Numbered from the stretch's first letter, positions 35,451 through 44,128 are shown. The stretch: 64,000 bases of DNA from Comamonas terrigena NBRC 13299 (GCF_006740045.1 NZ_AP019749.1:186001-250000), one strand, 5' to 3'. Notes: a model not told the origin generated them from the sequence alone. A program made the numbers and translations.

Positions 35451-36088
35451 CAGGTGTTGCCCACGTAGGGGTTGGTCTTGCGTTCACGCCCAAACGTGCT
35501 CTCCGGTCCATGGCCGGGAATGAACACCGTCTGGTCGCCCATGGGCCACAGGCGCTGGGTGATGGAGTCAATCAGTTGCTGGTGGTTGCCCTGGGGGAAA
35601 TCGGTGCGGCCGATGCTGCCGGCAAACAGCACATCGCCCACAAAGCAGCGGTCGATTTGCGGGGCGTGGAACACCACATGGCCGGGCGTGTGACCCGGGC
35701 AGTGGCGCACCTGCACGGTTTCGTGGCCGATCTGCACGCTGTCGCCATCCGCCAGCCAGCGCGTGGGCGTGAACGGGCGCGACGGCGGAAAGCCGAACAT
35801 GGCGCCCTGCTGGGGCAGGCCATCGATCCAGAACTGGTCCCCGGGATGGGGGCCGATGATGGGCAGGTCCAGCTGCTCGGCCAGGTCCGCCGTGCCGCCC
35901 GCATGGTCGATGTGGGCGTGGGTCAGCCAGATGGCCTTGAGCTGCAGGCCCAGCCGCTCCACTTCCCACTGGATCGCTTCCAGATCGCCGCCGGGGTCGA
36001 TGACGGCGGCATCCTGGGTCTGGTCGCACCACACCAGCGAGCAGTTCTGCTGGAAAGCGGTCACGGGAATGGTCTGGTAGTGCAGCAT
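35450..36088 (-). CDS. MBL-fold metallohydrolase (glyoxalase II-like, YcbL type)
   Basis: This 212-aa protein has the metal-binding motif THAHIDHAGG (about residues 56-65), further ligands in CPGHTPGHVVF and GDVLFAGSIGRTDFP, and a C-terminal GHGPESTFGRER. It is shorter than true GloB (about 250 aa) and lacks its substrate-binding C-terminal domain, which matches YcbL-type enzymes acting on S-lactoylglutathione or related thioesters. It is followed by a translationally coupled small membrane protein. Confidence 0.92.
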   Translation of the reverse strand: MLHYQTIPVTAFQQNCSLVWCDQTQDAAVIDPGGDLEAIQWEVERLGLQLKAIWLTHAHIDHAGGTADLAEQLDLPIIGPHPGDQFWIDGLPQQGAMFGFPPSRPFTPTRWLADGDSVQIGHETVQVRHCPGHTPGHVVFHAPQIDRCFVGDVLFAGSIGRTDFPQGNHQQLIDSITQRLWPMGDQTVFIPGHGPESTFGRERKTNPYVGNT

Positions 36089-36395
36089 GGCAAGGCGAGA
36101 GGAAAGTGGCAGAAGGCAGGGGCCGTGCCGTGCGGCGTGGCGGCCAAATTATGGGGGCAGCGGCCCGTTCCGCTCCGCGCAGCCTGCGATGCCTGCCCGG
36201 TTGATGTCGCCGAAGTGCATTTCCACGCTGGCGGATCCCTTGCGCATCACCGTGTGGCAGGCGGCATTCCAGCCACCGCCGCAGGCTAGGCAGTGATGGT
36301 GGCAAGGTGCGGCCCGCCGTGGCGTACGGCGGAGCGCACAGCAAAAAGCCCCGGTTCCTGGCGGAAGCGGGGCCACAGAGGTGCGAGTCCGAGGC
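36089..36395. other. Intergenic region azurin-MBL hydrolase
   Basis: This stretch of 307 bases has no credible gene. It contains the azurin terminator at 36343-36374. The promoter of the hydrolase is expected here, but I see no convincing -35/-10 pair. Confidence 0.6.
36343..36374 (-). terminator. Intrinsic terminator of azurin
   Basis: On the minus strand GGCCCCG, a 14-nt loop and CGGGGCTTTTT form a stem of six to seven GC pairs followed by five T residues, 22 bp past the azurin stop. Confidence 0.8.
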
Positions 36396-36848
36396 TTAGA
36401 TCAGCTTCAGGCTACCCTTCATGATGCTGTAGTGACCGGGGAAGGAGCAGAAGAAGGTGTAGTCGGTACCAGCCTTCAGCTTGGCCACATCGATGTCCAG
36501 GGTGGTGGATTCACCGCCGCCAATCACCTTGGAGTGGGCCAGCACGCGGGTGTCACCGGCCTTCACGTAGTCGGCAGCGGCGCCGGCCTTCATGCCGTCG
36601 GCAGCGGCAGCGGCCACGTCGGCGGTGGTGGTCACCACCATGTTGTGGCCCATCGAGGTCTTGGGCATCTTGCCCACATGCTTCAGGGTGACGCTGAACT
36701 TCTTGCAGGCCTTGGGCACGTCAATGTTCTTGACGTTGAACTGCATGGCGTCGTTGGATTCGACGGTCAGGGCGCAGTCAGCGGCCATGGCGGGAGCGGA
36801 AATGGCACCGGCAGCGCACAGGGCCACGGTCATCAGAATCTTCTTCAT
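36396..36848 (-). CDS. azu: Azurin
   Basis: This 150-aa periplasmic blue copper protein is an electron carrier. A signal peptide covers residues 1-22 (MKKILMTVALCAAGAISAP, cleavage at AMA/ADC). The copper ligands are H68, C134, H139 and M143. Subtracting the 22-residue signal gives exactly the classical azurin numbering H46, C112, H117, M121. The disulfide Cys pair C25 and C48 is present. ATG 36848 is preferred over an in-frame ATG six codons upstream because the signal peptide begins there. It is monocistronic with its own terminator. Confidence 0.97.
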   Translation of the reverse strand: MKKILMTVALCAAGAISAPAMAADCALTVESNDAMQFNVKNIDVPKACKKFSVTLKHVGKMPKTSMGHNMVVTTTADVAAAAADGMKAGAAADYVKAGDTRVLAHSKVIGGGESTTLDIDVAKLKAGTDYTFFCSFPGHYSIMKGSLKLI

Positions 36849-37251
36849 GCGCGGAAACTCCTTCACAGGGTCAAAAACAAATCGGGGAGCATCCGGAACC
36901 GGGGTCGGCGGCTGCTCTTTTCACGATTTTCTGAAAAATCAGCAGAATCAGAATAGGTACAGATGTCATTGACGCGGGCAATCCAGGCTGCTGCTTGTCA
37001 AAACGCTGCATCTGTGGCCGCTTTGCCGGGGCCTGCAGGCGCGCGCGCAGAGCAGATGAAGTCCTTTGTTTTCAATGGCTTGTGTGCAGACTGGAGTGCA
37101 GCGGCATGCCGGCGTGCGCCGCACATAGTCCCGGGTCAGGGCAGTGCAGCGCCGTTGCGGCAGTGCAAAAACTTGTCTTGCATCAAGCTCCGCGCACTTT
37201 GCGTGTGCGGACAAGGCCGGGCACGGGCGACCATGCCCGTGCCCGGCGGTT
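36849..37251. other. Intergenic region xth-azurin
   Basis: This region of 403 bases has no gene I can support. A 106-codon plus-strand frame starting at 36963 has no ribosome-binding site, a Cys/Arg-rich composition and overlaps the xth end. The region should hold the azurin promoter. I found no confident FNR or NtrC-like site. Confidence 0.55.
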
Positions 37252-38070
37252 TCAGCCCAGCTTCAGGTCGTATCCGATGGTGATGGGCGCGTGGTCGCTG
37301 AACTTCTCGCCCTTGTAGATTGACTCCTGGCGCGCCAGTGCCGCCAGTGCGGGGGTGGCCAGGTGATAGTCCAGCCGCCACCCCACGTTGTTCGCGTAGG
37401 CCTGTCCCCGGTTGCTCCACCATGTGTAGCAGGCGTCGGTGGTGTCGGGTTGGAGCACGCGGTAGACGTCAACGATGCCTCCGGTCGGCGCCACCGGGTC
37501 CAGCAGCATGTCCATCCAGGCGCGTTCTTCGGGCGTGAAGCCGCTGTTCTTCTGGTTGCCGCGCCAGTTCTTCAGATCTTCCTTGCGGTGGGCGATGTTG
37601 ATGTCGCCGCACAGGATGAATTCGCGCTCGCCCTTCATGCGCATCAGGTGGATGTGCATTTCGGCCAGGAAACGGAATTTGGCCTGCTGGCGGTCTTCGC
37701 CGGAGCTGCCGCTGGGAAAGTAGGCGCTGATGATGGACAGCTTGCGGCCTGCGGTGTCGAAACGCGCCTCCACGTAGCGGCCTTCGGCGTCGAACTCGGG
37801 CGAGCCCAGGCCGACGATCACATCCGATGGCGCATGGCGGGTGTAGACGCCCACACCGGAATAGCCCTTCTTTTCGGCAAAGTGGAAATAGCCATCCAGT
37901 CCGGCCAGCTGTTCGAAACGGTCTTGAATATCAGGCGCCTGTGCCTTGATTTCCTGTACGCAAATACAATCCGGACCGGTCGCAGCAACCCAGGCCTCCA
38001 CCCCTTTGGACGTGGCGGAGCGGATGCCGTTGAGGTTGAGGCTGGTTAATTTGAATAAGGAAGAATCCAT
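37252..38070 (-). CDS. xth: Exodeoxyribonuclease III
   Basis: This 272-aa AP endonuclease/3'-5' exonuclease acts in base-excision repair. It contains TSLNLNGIRSATSKG, the metal Glu in CVQEIKAQ, GYSGVGVYTR, GDINIAHRKEDL, and the catalytic Asp-His near the end (KFSDHAPITI). ATG 38070 overlaps the divergent pyrE ATG; a TTG three codons upstream is possible. No ribosome-binding site is seen for either, so its promoter must lie inside the pyrE coding region. Confidence 0.93.
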   Translation of the reverse strand: MDSSLFKLTSLNLNGIRSATSKGVEAWVAATGPDCICVQEIKAQAPDIQDRFEQLAGLDGYFHFAEKKGYSGVGVYTRHAPSDVIVGLGSPEFDAEGRYVEARFDTAGRKLSIISAYFPSGSSGEDRQQAKFRFLAEMHIHLMRMKGEREFILCGDINIAHRKEDLKNWRGNQKNSGFTPEERAWMDMLLDPVAPTGGIVDVYRVLQPDTTDACYTWWSNRGQAYANNVGWRLDYHLATPALAALARQESIYKGEKFSDHAPITIGYDLKLG

Positions 38071-38773
38071 GGTAGTCAAAGGTGCGCAGCAACAGGATCA
38101 GGACCGTCTGGCGCAGGAGTTTGTGCAGTTTGCCGTGGATGCGGGTGTGCTGCGCTTTGGGGAGTTCAAGACCAAGGCCGGGCGCATGAGCCCGTACTTC
38201 TTCAATGCAGGTCTGTTCGACGACGGCGCCAAAATGGGACGCTTGGCGGAATTCTATGCAAAAGCCATCCTGGCCAGTGGCATGGAATTCGATATGGTCT
38301 TTGGCCCTGCCTACAAGGGGATCCCGCTGGCTGCCACCGTGGCCGTGGAGCTGGCCCGCCTGGGCCGCAACGTGCCGTTTGCCTACAACCGCAAGGAGGC
38401 CAAGGACCATGGCGAAGGCGGTACCCTGGTGGGGGCTCCGCTGCAGGGCCGGGTGCTGGTCATCGACGACGTGATGTCGGCCGGCACTGCCGCTCGTGAA
38501 TCCATTGCCCTGATCCGTGCGGCGGGTGCCACCCCCCATGCGGTCGCCATTGCCTTGGACCGCCAGGAAAAGGCCACCGAAAACGGACACGATGTCGACC
38601 ACAGTGCGGTGCAGTACGTGCGCCACCAGCTGGGGCTGCAGGTGGCCACCATCGCCACCCTGGCGGACTTGCTGCAGTACCTGCAGACCCATGGGGGCGA
38701 AGGCGAGATGCAGGCCCACCATGCACGTGTGCTGGCCTACCGCCAGCGCTACGGGGTGGACACCCAGGCGTAA
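38069..38773 (+). CDS. pyrE: Orotate phosphoribosyltransferase
   Basis: This 234-aa enzyme makes OMP from orotate and PRPP in pyrimidine synthesis. It has KTKAGRMSPYFFNAG near the start, GPAYKGIPLA, AYNRKEAKDHGEGG and the PRPP motif VLVIDDVMSAGTA (about residues 128-140). The start is ATG 38069 with AAGGA upstream. Its first two bases are shared with the xth start codon on the other strand. A 16-nt palindrome at 38786-38801 without a T run follows the gene. Confidence 0.96.
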   Translation: MVVKGAQQQDQDRLAQEFVQFAVDAGVLRFGEFKTKAGRMSPYFFNAGLFDDGAKMGRLAEFYAKAILASGMEFDMVFGPAYKGIPLAATVAVELARLGRNVPFAYNRKEAKDHGEGGTLVGAPLQGRVLVIDDVMSAGTAARESIALIRAAGATPHAVAIALDRQEKATENGHDVDHSAVQYVRHQLGLQVATIATLADLLQYLQTHGGEGEMQAHHARVLAYRQRYGVDTQA

Positions 38774-38911
38774 TTCCTTTGCCTGCGGCCCGTACGGGCC
38801 GGTATCTGGAGGCGCGGTGCGTGGCGCGTGCTTCCAGGCCCGGAATTGGCCGCCGTGCCGTTTCCGTTCGGTGACGCAGCCAGTCTTGGCGGCGTCACCG
38901 TGCTGTGGACA

Positions 38912-39289
38912 TCAGCGCGAACGGGCGCCGTCCTCTCCTTCGCGCTGCAGCAGGCGCATCACCCAGCCCATGGCAATGCTGGCCGCCCAGACGATGGCAC
39001 TGATGAACAGCGGCACCGACCACAGGGCGCTGGCATGCACGGCCAGCTGCCAGGCGCGGTCGGCAGCCGGCAGAAAGCGGGCGTAGCCCGTGTACAGGCC
39101 ATAGGCCAGCCACAGCACCGCCGCCAGGGCAAAGCCCTGGGCCAGAAAACGTGCGGCGCGGGCATTGGGGTGCGGTGGTGCAATACGGCGCTGCATGGAC
39201 CAGACACGGCCCACGGCCCAGCCCACACCCGCCACGGCCCCCACCATGGAAAGGGCCAGGGGGCCCCATGAAGTCCAGTCGTTCAGCAT
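38912..39289 (-). CDS. Membrane protein of unknown function
   Basis: This 125-aa protein has about three hydrophobic helices (residues 10-27, 50-70 and 88-112) and short charged ends. I recognise no domain. ATG 39289 is preceded by TATCGT and exactly 8 nt, the leaderless arrangement also seen at glcE and radA, which supports this start over the longer frame to 39403. Confidence 0.72.
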   Translation of the reverse strand: MLNDWTSWGPLALSMVGAVAGVGWAVGRVWSMQRRIAPPHPNARAARFLAQGFALAAVLWLAYGLYTGYARFLPAADRAWQLAVHASALWSVPLFISAIVWAASIAMGWVMRLLQREGEDGARSR

Positions 39290-39468
39290 AGGCCGTGACG
39301 ATAGCGGGTTTGCAATGCCCTGGCGGCCGGTGACTGGCGTCAGCAGGAGCGCTGGTCCGCACCGCCCGGATCGCGCAGAGGGGGCCGCGGCGCTGGGCGT
39401 CATACAAGGTCCAGGCGAGCCGCCACGGTGTGGTGGTGACCCATCCCCTGTCCGTGCAGGGGTCCGGG

Positions 39469-39496
39469 GAAAAAAAGAGGATGCCAGGGCATCCTC
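39469..39496 (-). terminator. Intrinsic terminator of the DHH phosphoesterase gene
   Basis: On the minus strand GAGGATGCC, a 2-nt loop and GGCATCCTC form a 9-bp perfect stem followed by seven or more T residues, 23 bp past the stop. Confidence 0.92.
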
Positions 39497-39518
39497 TCTG
39501 CGGGGCGGGCGCTTGCGT

Positions 39519-40466
39519 TCAGGCCGGAACGGCCTGGCGGTGGTCGGCCGTGATGCGCGCCACCAGCTCCTGGAGTACCTGTTCGGCGCGGTCGTTGTCG
39601 ATCTGGCAGGTGCCGGCAGCCCGGTGGCCGCCGCCGCCGTATTGCAGCATCAGCTCGCCCACATTGGTGGTGCAGCTGCGGTCCAGAATGGACTTGCCGG
39701 TGGCAAAGACCGAGTTTGCCTTGGCCTTGCCCCACATGGCGTGGATGGAGATGTTGCACTGTGGGAACAGCGCATAGACCATGAAGCGGTTGGTGGCCCA
39801 GATGGTCTCTTCACCGCGCAGATCCAGCACCACCAGGTTGTCGTGCACCGTGGCGCAGCGCTGGATCTGTTCGCAGGCGCGCGCGGTCTGCTCGAAATAC
39901 AGTTCCACGCGCTCCTGCACATCGGGCAGCTGCAGCACCTGCTCCACGGACAGATCGCGGCAGTGCTGGATCAGCTCCATCATCAGCGCGTAATTGCTGA
40001 TGCGGAATTCACGGAAGCGCCCCAGGCCGGTGCGCGCGTCCATCAGGTAGTTCATCAGCGTCCAGCCCGTGGGGTGCAGGACCTCGTCCAGGCTGTACTG
40101 GGCGGAGTCGGCCTTGTCCACAGCCTCCATCAGCTCGTCGGTGATGGCCGGGAAGCGGGCCTTGCCGCCGTAGTGGTTGTAGACCACGCGGGCCGCTGAA
40201 GGAGCGTGCGGGTCGATGATGTAGTTGCCCAGGAAGGCGCGGTTGCGCACCACTTCCGAGGCATGGTGGTCGAACACCAGGTGCGCTCCGGGCACGAACG
40301 GCAGGTTGGTGGTGATGTCGTTGCGCGTGATGCGCACCTTGCCATCCTGCATGTCCTTGGGGTGGACGAAGGTGATCTCGTCGATCATGTCCAGCTCTTT
40401 GAAGAGCATGGCGCAGACAAGACCATCGAAATCGCTGCGGGTGACGAGGCGGTATTTCTGGCTCAT
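39519..40466 (-). CDS. DHH/DHHA1-family phosphoesterase
   Basis: This 315-aa metal-dependent phosphoesterase is of the NrnA/exopolyphosphatase type. It has a DHH-domain metal site in VTRSDFDGLVCA (residues 8-19) and the DHH triad in LVFDHHASEV. The DHHA1 domain has the substrate-binding GGGGHRAAGTC near the C-terminus. Likely substrates are short oligonucleotides or cyclic-dinucleotide products, but polyphosphate cannot be excluded. ATG 40466 is chosen by homology. It is monocistronic with a terminator. Confidence 0.9.
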   Translation of the reverse strand: MSQKYRLVTRSDFDGLVCAMLFKELDMIDEITFVHPKDMQDGKVRITRNDITTNLPFVPGAHLVFDHHASEVVRNRAFLGNYIIDPHAPSAARVVYNHYGGKARFPAITDELMEAVDKADSAQYSLDEVLHPTGWTLMNYLMDARTGLGRFREFRISNYALMMELIQHCRDLSVEQVLQLPDVQERVELYFEQTARACEQIQRCATVHDNLVVLDLRGEETIWATNRFMVYALFPQCNISIHAMWGKAKANSVFATGKSILDRSCTTNVGELMLQYGGGGHRAAGTCQIDNDRAEQVLQELVARITADHRQAVPA

Positions 40467-40677
40467 GGCGGTCGGCGGTAAAAAAGTCAGTGGAACACTG
40501 CTTTGCAGGGCCGGCGCGCACAGGCCGGCGGGAAACATTCCGACACATGATACCTAGCTCTGTCGGATACAACCGCCGATTGGCCGAGGCGGGCCCCAGG
40601 GATTCCCGTATGTTAGCTATTGAAAATATAGCGTACTGCGGCGTACGGTTCAGCACGATCGTGCTTTTCCAGCCATG

Positions 40678-40699
40678 AAAAACGCCGCACAAGGCGGCG
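40678..40699 (-). terminator. Intrinsic terminator after the 76-aa gene
   Basis: On the minus strand CGCCGC-CTTGT-GCGGCG is followed by five T residues, downstream of the stop at 40733. Confidence 0.88.
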
Positions 40700-40732
40700 T
40701 GCTCACACAGCCCACTGCGTGTGGGCCCAGGG

Positions 40733-40963
40733 TTACATGGCGCTCACCCAGACGGTGTCACCGCCGGCGCTGGAGGGTAGTGGCCGGATGGCCAGCAGCG
40801 CTGCGTGGCGCTTGAGCAGGTCCTCGAACTGGTGGGCTTCCAGCGCACTGGCGTTGTCGCCCTGCAGGTAGTCGGTGGCCACCTGGGACGTGGTGAAGCT
40901 GTGGCTGCCGAACTTCTGGACGATATTGCGCAGCTTGTCGAGGTTGATGTGGGCAGTGTTCAT
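40733..40963 (-). CDS. Small protein of unknown function
   Basis: This 76-aa soluble protein begins MNTAHINLDKLRNIVQKFG and has an alpha-helical, slightly acidic middle (ASALEAHQFEDLLKRHAALL). I recognise no domain. It has GGAG about 10 nt upstream and its own terminator, which supports a real gene. A longer frame to 41251 is not supported. Confidence 0.68.
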   Translation of the reverse strand: MNTAHINLDKLRNIVQKFGSHSFTTSQVATDYLQGDNASALEAHQFEDLLKRHAALLAIRPLPSSAGGDTVWVSAM

Positions 40964-41486
40964 GGGTCGCTTCTCCGGCAAGTTGGCAAAGGGAGCCCGC
41001 GCATGCGGCAGGCCATGCAGCCAATGTGCATGAGCACAGCAGCGGGCGCAATAGGCCCAACCGGCAATGGCGGCTTGGTGCCAGCGCAGGCCGTGGCAGA
41101 AGGCCCGCGCCGGCGGGCCCGGCCGGGTGTGCAGCAAATGCCATGCCCACGCATGGCTGTGGCCAAAGTGCAGCAGCGTGGCACTATTTCCACGATTGCG
41201 GGTCGTGCAAGTGCCTGTGGTGCATGCGGCAGGACCATCTGCACGTATCATCGGGCGCTTTTTTCGGCTTGCCCCAGGCTGGGGCGTTTTTCATGCCACC
41301 TATTTCACCCATCTGCGGCCAATTGCTGGCTGCTGTCGCCATTCCACCCTGTGCTGCAGCACGGCGGCCCGCTGCGCGCCTGCGCGTGGCGGTGGGATGG
41401 TCGCGCGCGGGGGTGTGACACGGCGTGGTGGATGCTGCTGCGGCAAGCCTTGGATATGGCTCTCTGTAAAAAGGACGGAAATTCAG
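40964..41486. other. Intergenic region with a plus-strand terminator-like hairpin
   Basis: These 523 bases separate divergent genes and hold no credible ORF. GCCCCA-GGC-TGGGGC followed by five T residues (41271-41291) is a good plus-strand terminator with no plus-strand gene before it. TATCAT (41246-41251) could be a -10 box just upstream. The hairpin may end a short RNA or a premature leader of the APC permease transcript, whose start is 195 bp further on. Confidence 0.5.
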
Positions 41487-42875
41487 ATGCAGGCTGCTGA
41501 CGCACAGAAGACGGCCCAGTTGCAAAAGACACTGGTGCTGTGGCAGGTCATCATCATCGGGCTGGCATACATCCAGCCCATGACGCTGCTGGACACCTTT
41601 GGCATGGTGTCGCGCGACAGCGTACAGCATGTGCCCACCTCCTACCTGATCGCGCTGGTCGCGGTGCTGCTGACTTCCATCAGCTACGGCCACATGATCC
41701 GCAAATACCCATCTTCGGGATCGGCCTATACCTATGTGCAGAAGTCCGTGCACCCGAACGCGGGCTTCATGGTGGGCTGGTCCTCGCTGCTGGATTACCT
41801 GCTGTCACCGATGGTCAACATCCTGCTGGCCAATATCTACCTGACCGACATGTTCCCCGAGGTGAACCACTGGGTGTGGATCATTGGTCTGTCGCTGGTC
41901 ATGGTGGCGGTCAATCTGCGCGGCGTGCGCTTTGTGGCCAATTTCAACAGCCTGATCGTGCTGCTGCAGATTCTGGTGATCGGCTTCTTCACCTACCTGA
42001 TCTTCAGCAAGCTGTCGGCTGGTCAGAACGCCCTGGGTGCCATTTCTGTCCAGGACGGCCATGACGGCCTGTGGAGCTTCTCCCCTTTCTGGAGCCCGGA
42101 TGCCGATCTGGGCAAGCTGATCACGGGCGCCACCATCCTGTGTTTCTCGTTCACCGGCTTTGATTCGCTGAGCTCGCTGGCTGAGGAAACCAAGGACACC
42201 AAGAAGACGTTGCCCCGCGCCATCTTCCTGACCGCGCTGATCTCCGGCCTGATCTTTGTGTTCGCCACCTATTTCATGCAGCTGTACTTCCCGGGCGACC
42301 CCACGCGGTACTTCCAGCTGGTGGACGAGACCCAGCCCGAAATCCTGCTGCTGGTCGGCGGCGCCTTTTTCCAGTCGGTGGTGCTGAGCTTTGCCATCGT
42401 CACCGTGATGGCCTCGGGCATCTCGGCCCACGCCGGTGTCTCGCGCCTGATGTATGTGATGGGCCGCGACGGTGTGCTGCCCAAGAAGTTCTTCGGCCAC
42501 ATCCATCCGCGCAGCCACACCCCGTCCTACAACATCTGGCTGGCGGGCGTGATCTGCCTGACCGCGGGCTTCCTGAGTCTGGAGTTCGTCGTGGCGCTGA
42601 TCAGCTTCGGCGCGCTCACCGCCTTCAGCTTTGTGAATCTGTCGGTGATCTGCAGCTACGGTTTCCGTGACGGGCGCCTGAAGACGCCGCGCGACATCGC
42701 GCGCTTCTTTGTGCTGCCGCTGTGCGGTTTCATCTCCATCGGTGCGCTGTGGCTGGAGGTGGAGGACACCTCGCTCAAGGCCGGTGTGGCCTGGGCGGCC
42801 GTGGGCCTGATCTACCTGGCCTGGCTGACCAAGGGGTTCAGGCGTTCGGCCCCCCAGCTGCACGAGGAAATCTGA
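41487..42875 (+). CDS. APC-family amino acid/polyamine permease
   Basis: This 462-aa permease has twelve predicted helices. APC features are QPMTLLDTFGMVSRDS in the first helix region, the helix-6 motif CFSFTGFDSLSSLAEETKDTKKTLPRAI (read in parts) and SGISAHAGVSRLMYVMGRDGVLP. It is closest in pattern to putrescine/PuuP-like importers, though the substrate is not fixed by sequence. ATG 41487 has AAGGACGG upstream. A strong terminator follows. Confidence 0.91.
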   Translation: MQAADAQKTAQLQKTLVLWQVIIIGLAYIQPMTLLDTFGMVSRDSVQHVPTSYLIALVAVLLTSISYGHMIRKYPSSGSAYTYVQKSVHPNAGFMVGWSSLLDYLLSPMVNILLANIYLTDMFPEVNHWVWIIGLSLVMVAVNLRGVRFVANFNSLIVLLQILVIGFFTYLIFSKLSAGQNALGAISVQDGHDGLWSFSPFWSPDADLGKLITGATILCFSFTGFDSLSSLAEETKDTKKTLPRAIFLTALISGLIFVFATYFMQLYFPGDPTRYFQLVDETQPEILLLVGGAFFQSVVLSFAIVTVMASGISAHAGVSRLMYVMGRDGVLPKKFFGHIHPRSHTPSYNIWLAGVICLTAGFLSLEFVVALISFGALTAFSFVNLSVICSYGFRDGRLKTPRDIARFFVLPLCGFISIGALWLEVEDTSLKAGVAWAAVGLIYLAWLTKGFRRSAPQLHEEI

Positions 42876-42920
42876 ACTGCCACACGCGGCAGACGCCCGC
42901 AGGGCATGTCTGTGACCGAT

Positions 42921-42948
42921 AGCCCGCTTCCTGGAAGCGGGCTTTTTT
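42921..42948 (+). terminator. Intrinsic terminator of the APC permease gene
   Basis: AGCCCGCTTCC and GGAAGCGGGCT form an 11-bp perfect stem (42921-42942) followed by six T residues, 46 bp past the stop. Confidence 0.93.
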
Positions 42949-43023
42949 CTTTCCAGCGAAGCGGCCTCCAGCACCGGTGTCCGTGCACACCCTGAACGCT
43001 GCTGCGTGCCAGGAGCTGGCAGA

Positions 43024-43476
43024 TTACGGCCGCTCGCGCGACTGGGGCAGGCGCAGCTCCAGGGGCTCGTGGCGGCGCAGGCGCAGCTGCTGGGTGGCCA
43101 GCAGGTCGGTGGCCATGCCATCCACCTGGGCGGTGGCGGTCTTGAACAGCACCACCACCTCCGGATTGCAGGCGTGCGGGCTGATCCAGGTGGCGCTGGC
43201 AAAGCGGTTGCGGCCGTCCACACCCATGTCGTCGGGGGCCAGCGCAAAGCGGGCCAGGTGCTGGCCCTGGCGGTCCTTGGCGATGGCCTGTACGCGCACT
43301 TCGCGGTAGGTGGCGCGTCCGGCGTCGAACATGAAGGTGGCTTCGCAGCGCTGGGGACTCAGGCGCAGCGTACCGTAGTGCCACAGCTCCAGTGCCTGGG
43401 CACTGCCGGCGCAGCACAGGCCGGCGATGGCCAGACAGCGCCAGGTGGAGGAAAGAGCGTGAAAAGACGCGCGCAT
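43024..43476 (-). CDS. Exported protein, possibly IrmA-like
   Basis: This 150-aa protein has a Sec signal (residues 1-29, ending GSAQA/LELWHYG). The mature part looks beta-rich, with YGTLRLSPQRCEATFMFD and a Cys pair suggesting a disulfide (C43 and C102). It resembles the small secreted IrmA-type proteins; I recall this only loosely, so treat the family name as tentative. It lies 20 bp downstream of the nitroreductase and is probably co-transcribed. Confidence 0.7.
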   Translation of the reverse strand: MRASFHALSSTWRCLAIAGLCCAGSAQALELWHYGTLRLSPQRCEATFMFDAGRATYREVRVQAIAKDRQGQHLARFALAPDDMGVDGRNRFASATWISPHACNPEVVVLFKTATAQVDGMATDLLATQQLRLRRHEPLELRLPQSRERP

Positions 43477-43495
43477 GCTGCAGTCCCGGTGGGTG

Positions 43496-44059
43496 TCAGG
43501 CGGTCCAGGGGCCCGCCGTCAGGATCTCGACCAGAGGTTTGCGCGGGGAAGGCACTTCGCGCTCGGCCAGATCGGGGGGCAAGGTGGTGGCATCGCCACG
43601 CTGGCCAACGGCCACCAGGGCCTGGACTGTCCAGTGGTCGGGCAGCTGCAGCACGCGGCGGGCGGCTTCGGTGTCGATGCCGGCCATGGCATGGGTGGCC
43701 AGGCCCAGGGCCTGGGCCTGCAGGGCCATGAAGCCCCAGGCGCAGCCGGTGTCGAAGGCATGCTTGCCGGCCGAAGCTTCTGGATTGGACAGCAGCACGA
43801 TCAGCGCGCCAGCGTTCAGGCACCAGCGGCGGTTGAATTCATTGGGGATGGTGCTGAATGCCTTCCAGTGCGCATCGCCATGCAGCGCATAGGCAAAGTG
43901 CCAGGGCTGCAGATTGCTGGCCGAGGGCGCCCAGCGGGCGGCTTCCACGATCTGCTCCAGCTGGGTGCGGGTCACCGCCTTCCCAGTGAAGGCGCGCGGC
44001 GAGGTACGGGACAGAAACTGCGGTTCGATGGGGACGGTGGCGGTGCGGGTGTGGTTCAT
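43496..44059 (-). CDS. Nitroreductase-family protein
   Basis: This 187-aa FMN-dependent oxidoreductase contains SPRAFTGKAVTRTQLEQIVEAARWAPSASNLQPWHF (read in parts), where S-P-R-x-F and A-P-S-A-x-N-x-Q-P-W are the FMN-contacting signatures, and GCAWGFMALQAQALGLATHAM. ATG 44059 is set by homology; no strong ribosome-binding site is visible. The physiological substrate is unknown. Confidence 0.92.
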   Translation of the reverse strand: MNHTRTATVPIEPQFLSRTSPRAFTGKAVTRTQLEQIVEAARWAPSASNLQPWHFAYALHGDAHWKAFSTIPNEFNRRWCLNAGALIVLLSNPEASAGKHAFDTGCAWGFMALQAQALGLATHAMAGIDTEAARRVLQLPDHWTVQALVAVGQRGDATTLPPDLAEREVPSPRKPLVEILTAGPWTA

Positions 44060-44094
44060 GGAGGGCGCACAAACAAAATTGCAAAGGCCAGATG

Positions 44095-44128
44095 AAAAAA
44101 CCGTGCATGCCGGCGTGGGCATGCACGG
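44095..44128 (-). terminator. Intrinsic terminator upstream of the nitroreductase
   Basis: CCGTGCATGCC (44101-44111) and GGCATGCACGG (44118-44128) form an 11-bp stem. On the minus strand six T residues follow. It ends transcription from the 44278 gene before the nitroreductase. Confidence 0.9.

Noticed and set aside
36963-37283. 106-codon plus-strand frame upstream of azurin
   Set aside because: No ribosome-binding site, overlaps the xth end, Cys/Arg-rich without domain character.
41261-41291. Riboswitch before the APC permease
   Set aside because: Only a single terminator-like hairpin is visible; I could not match any known aptamer core.
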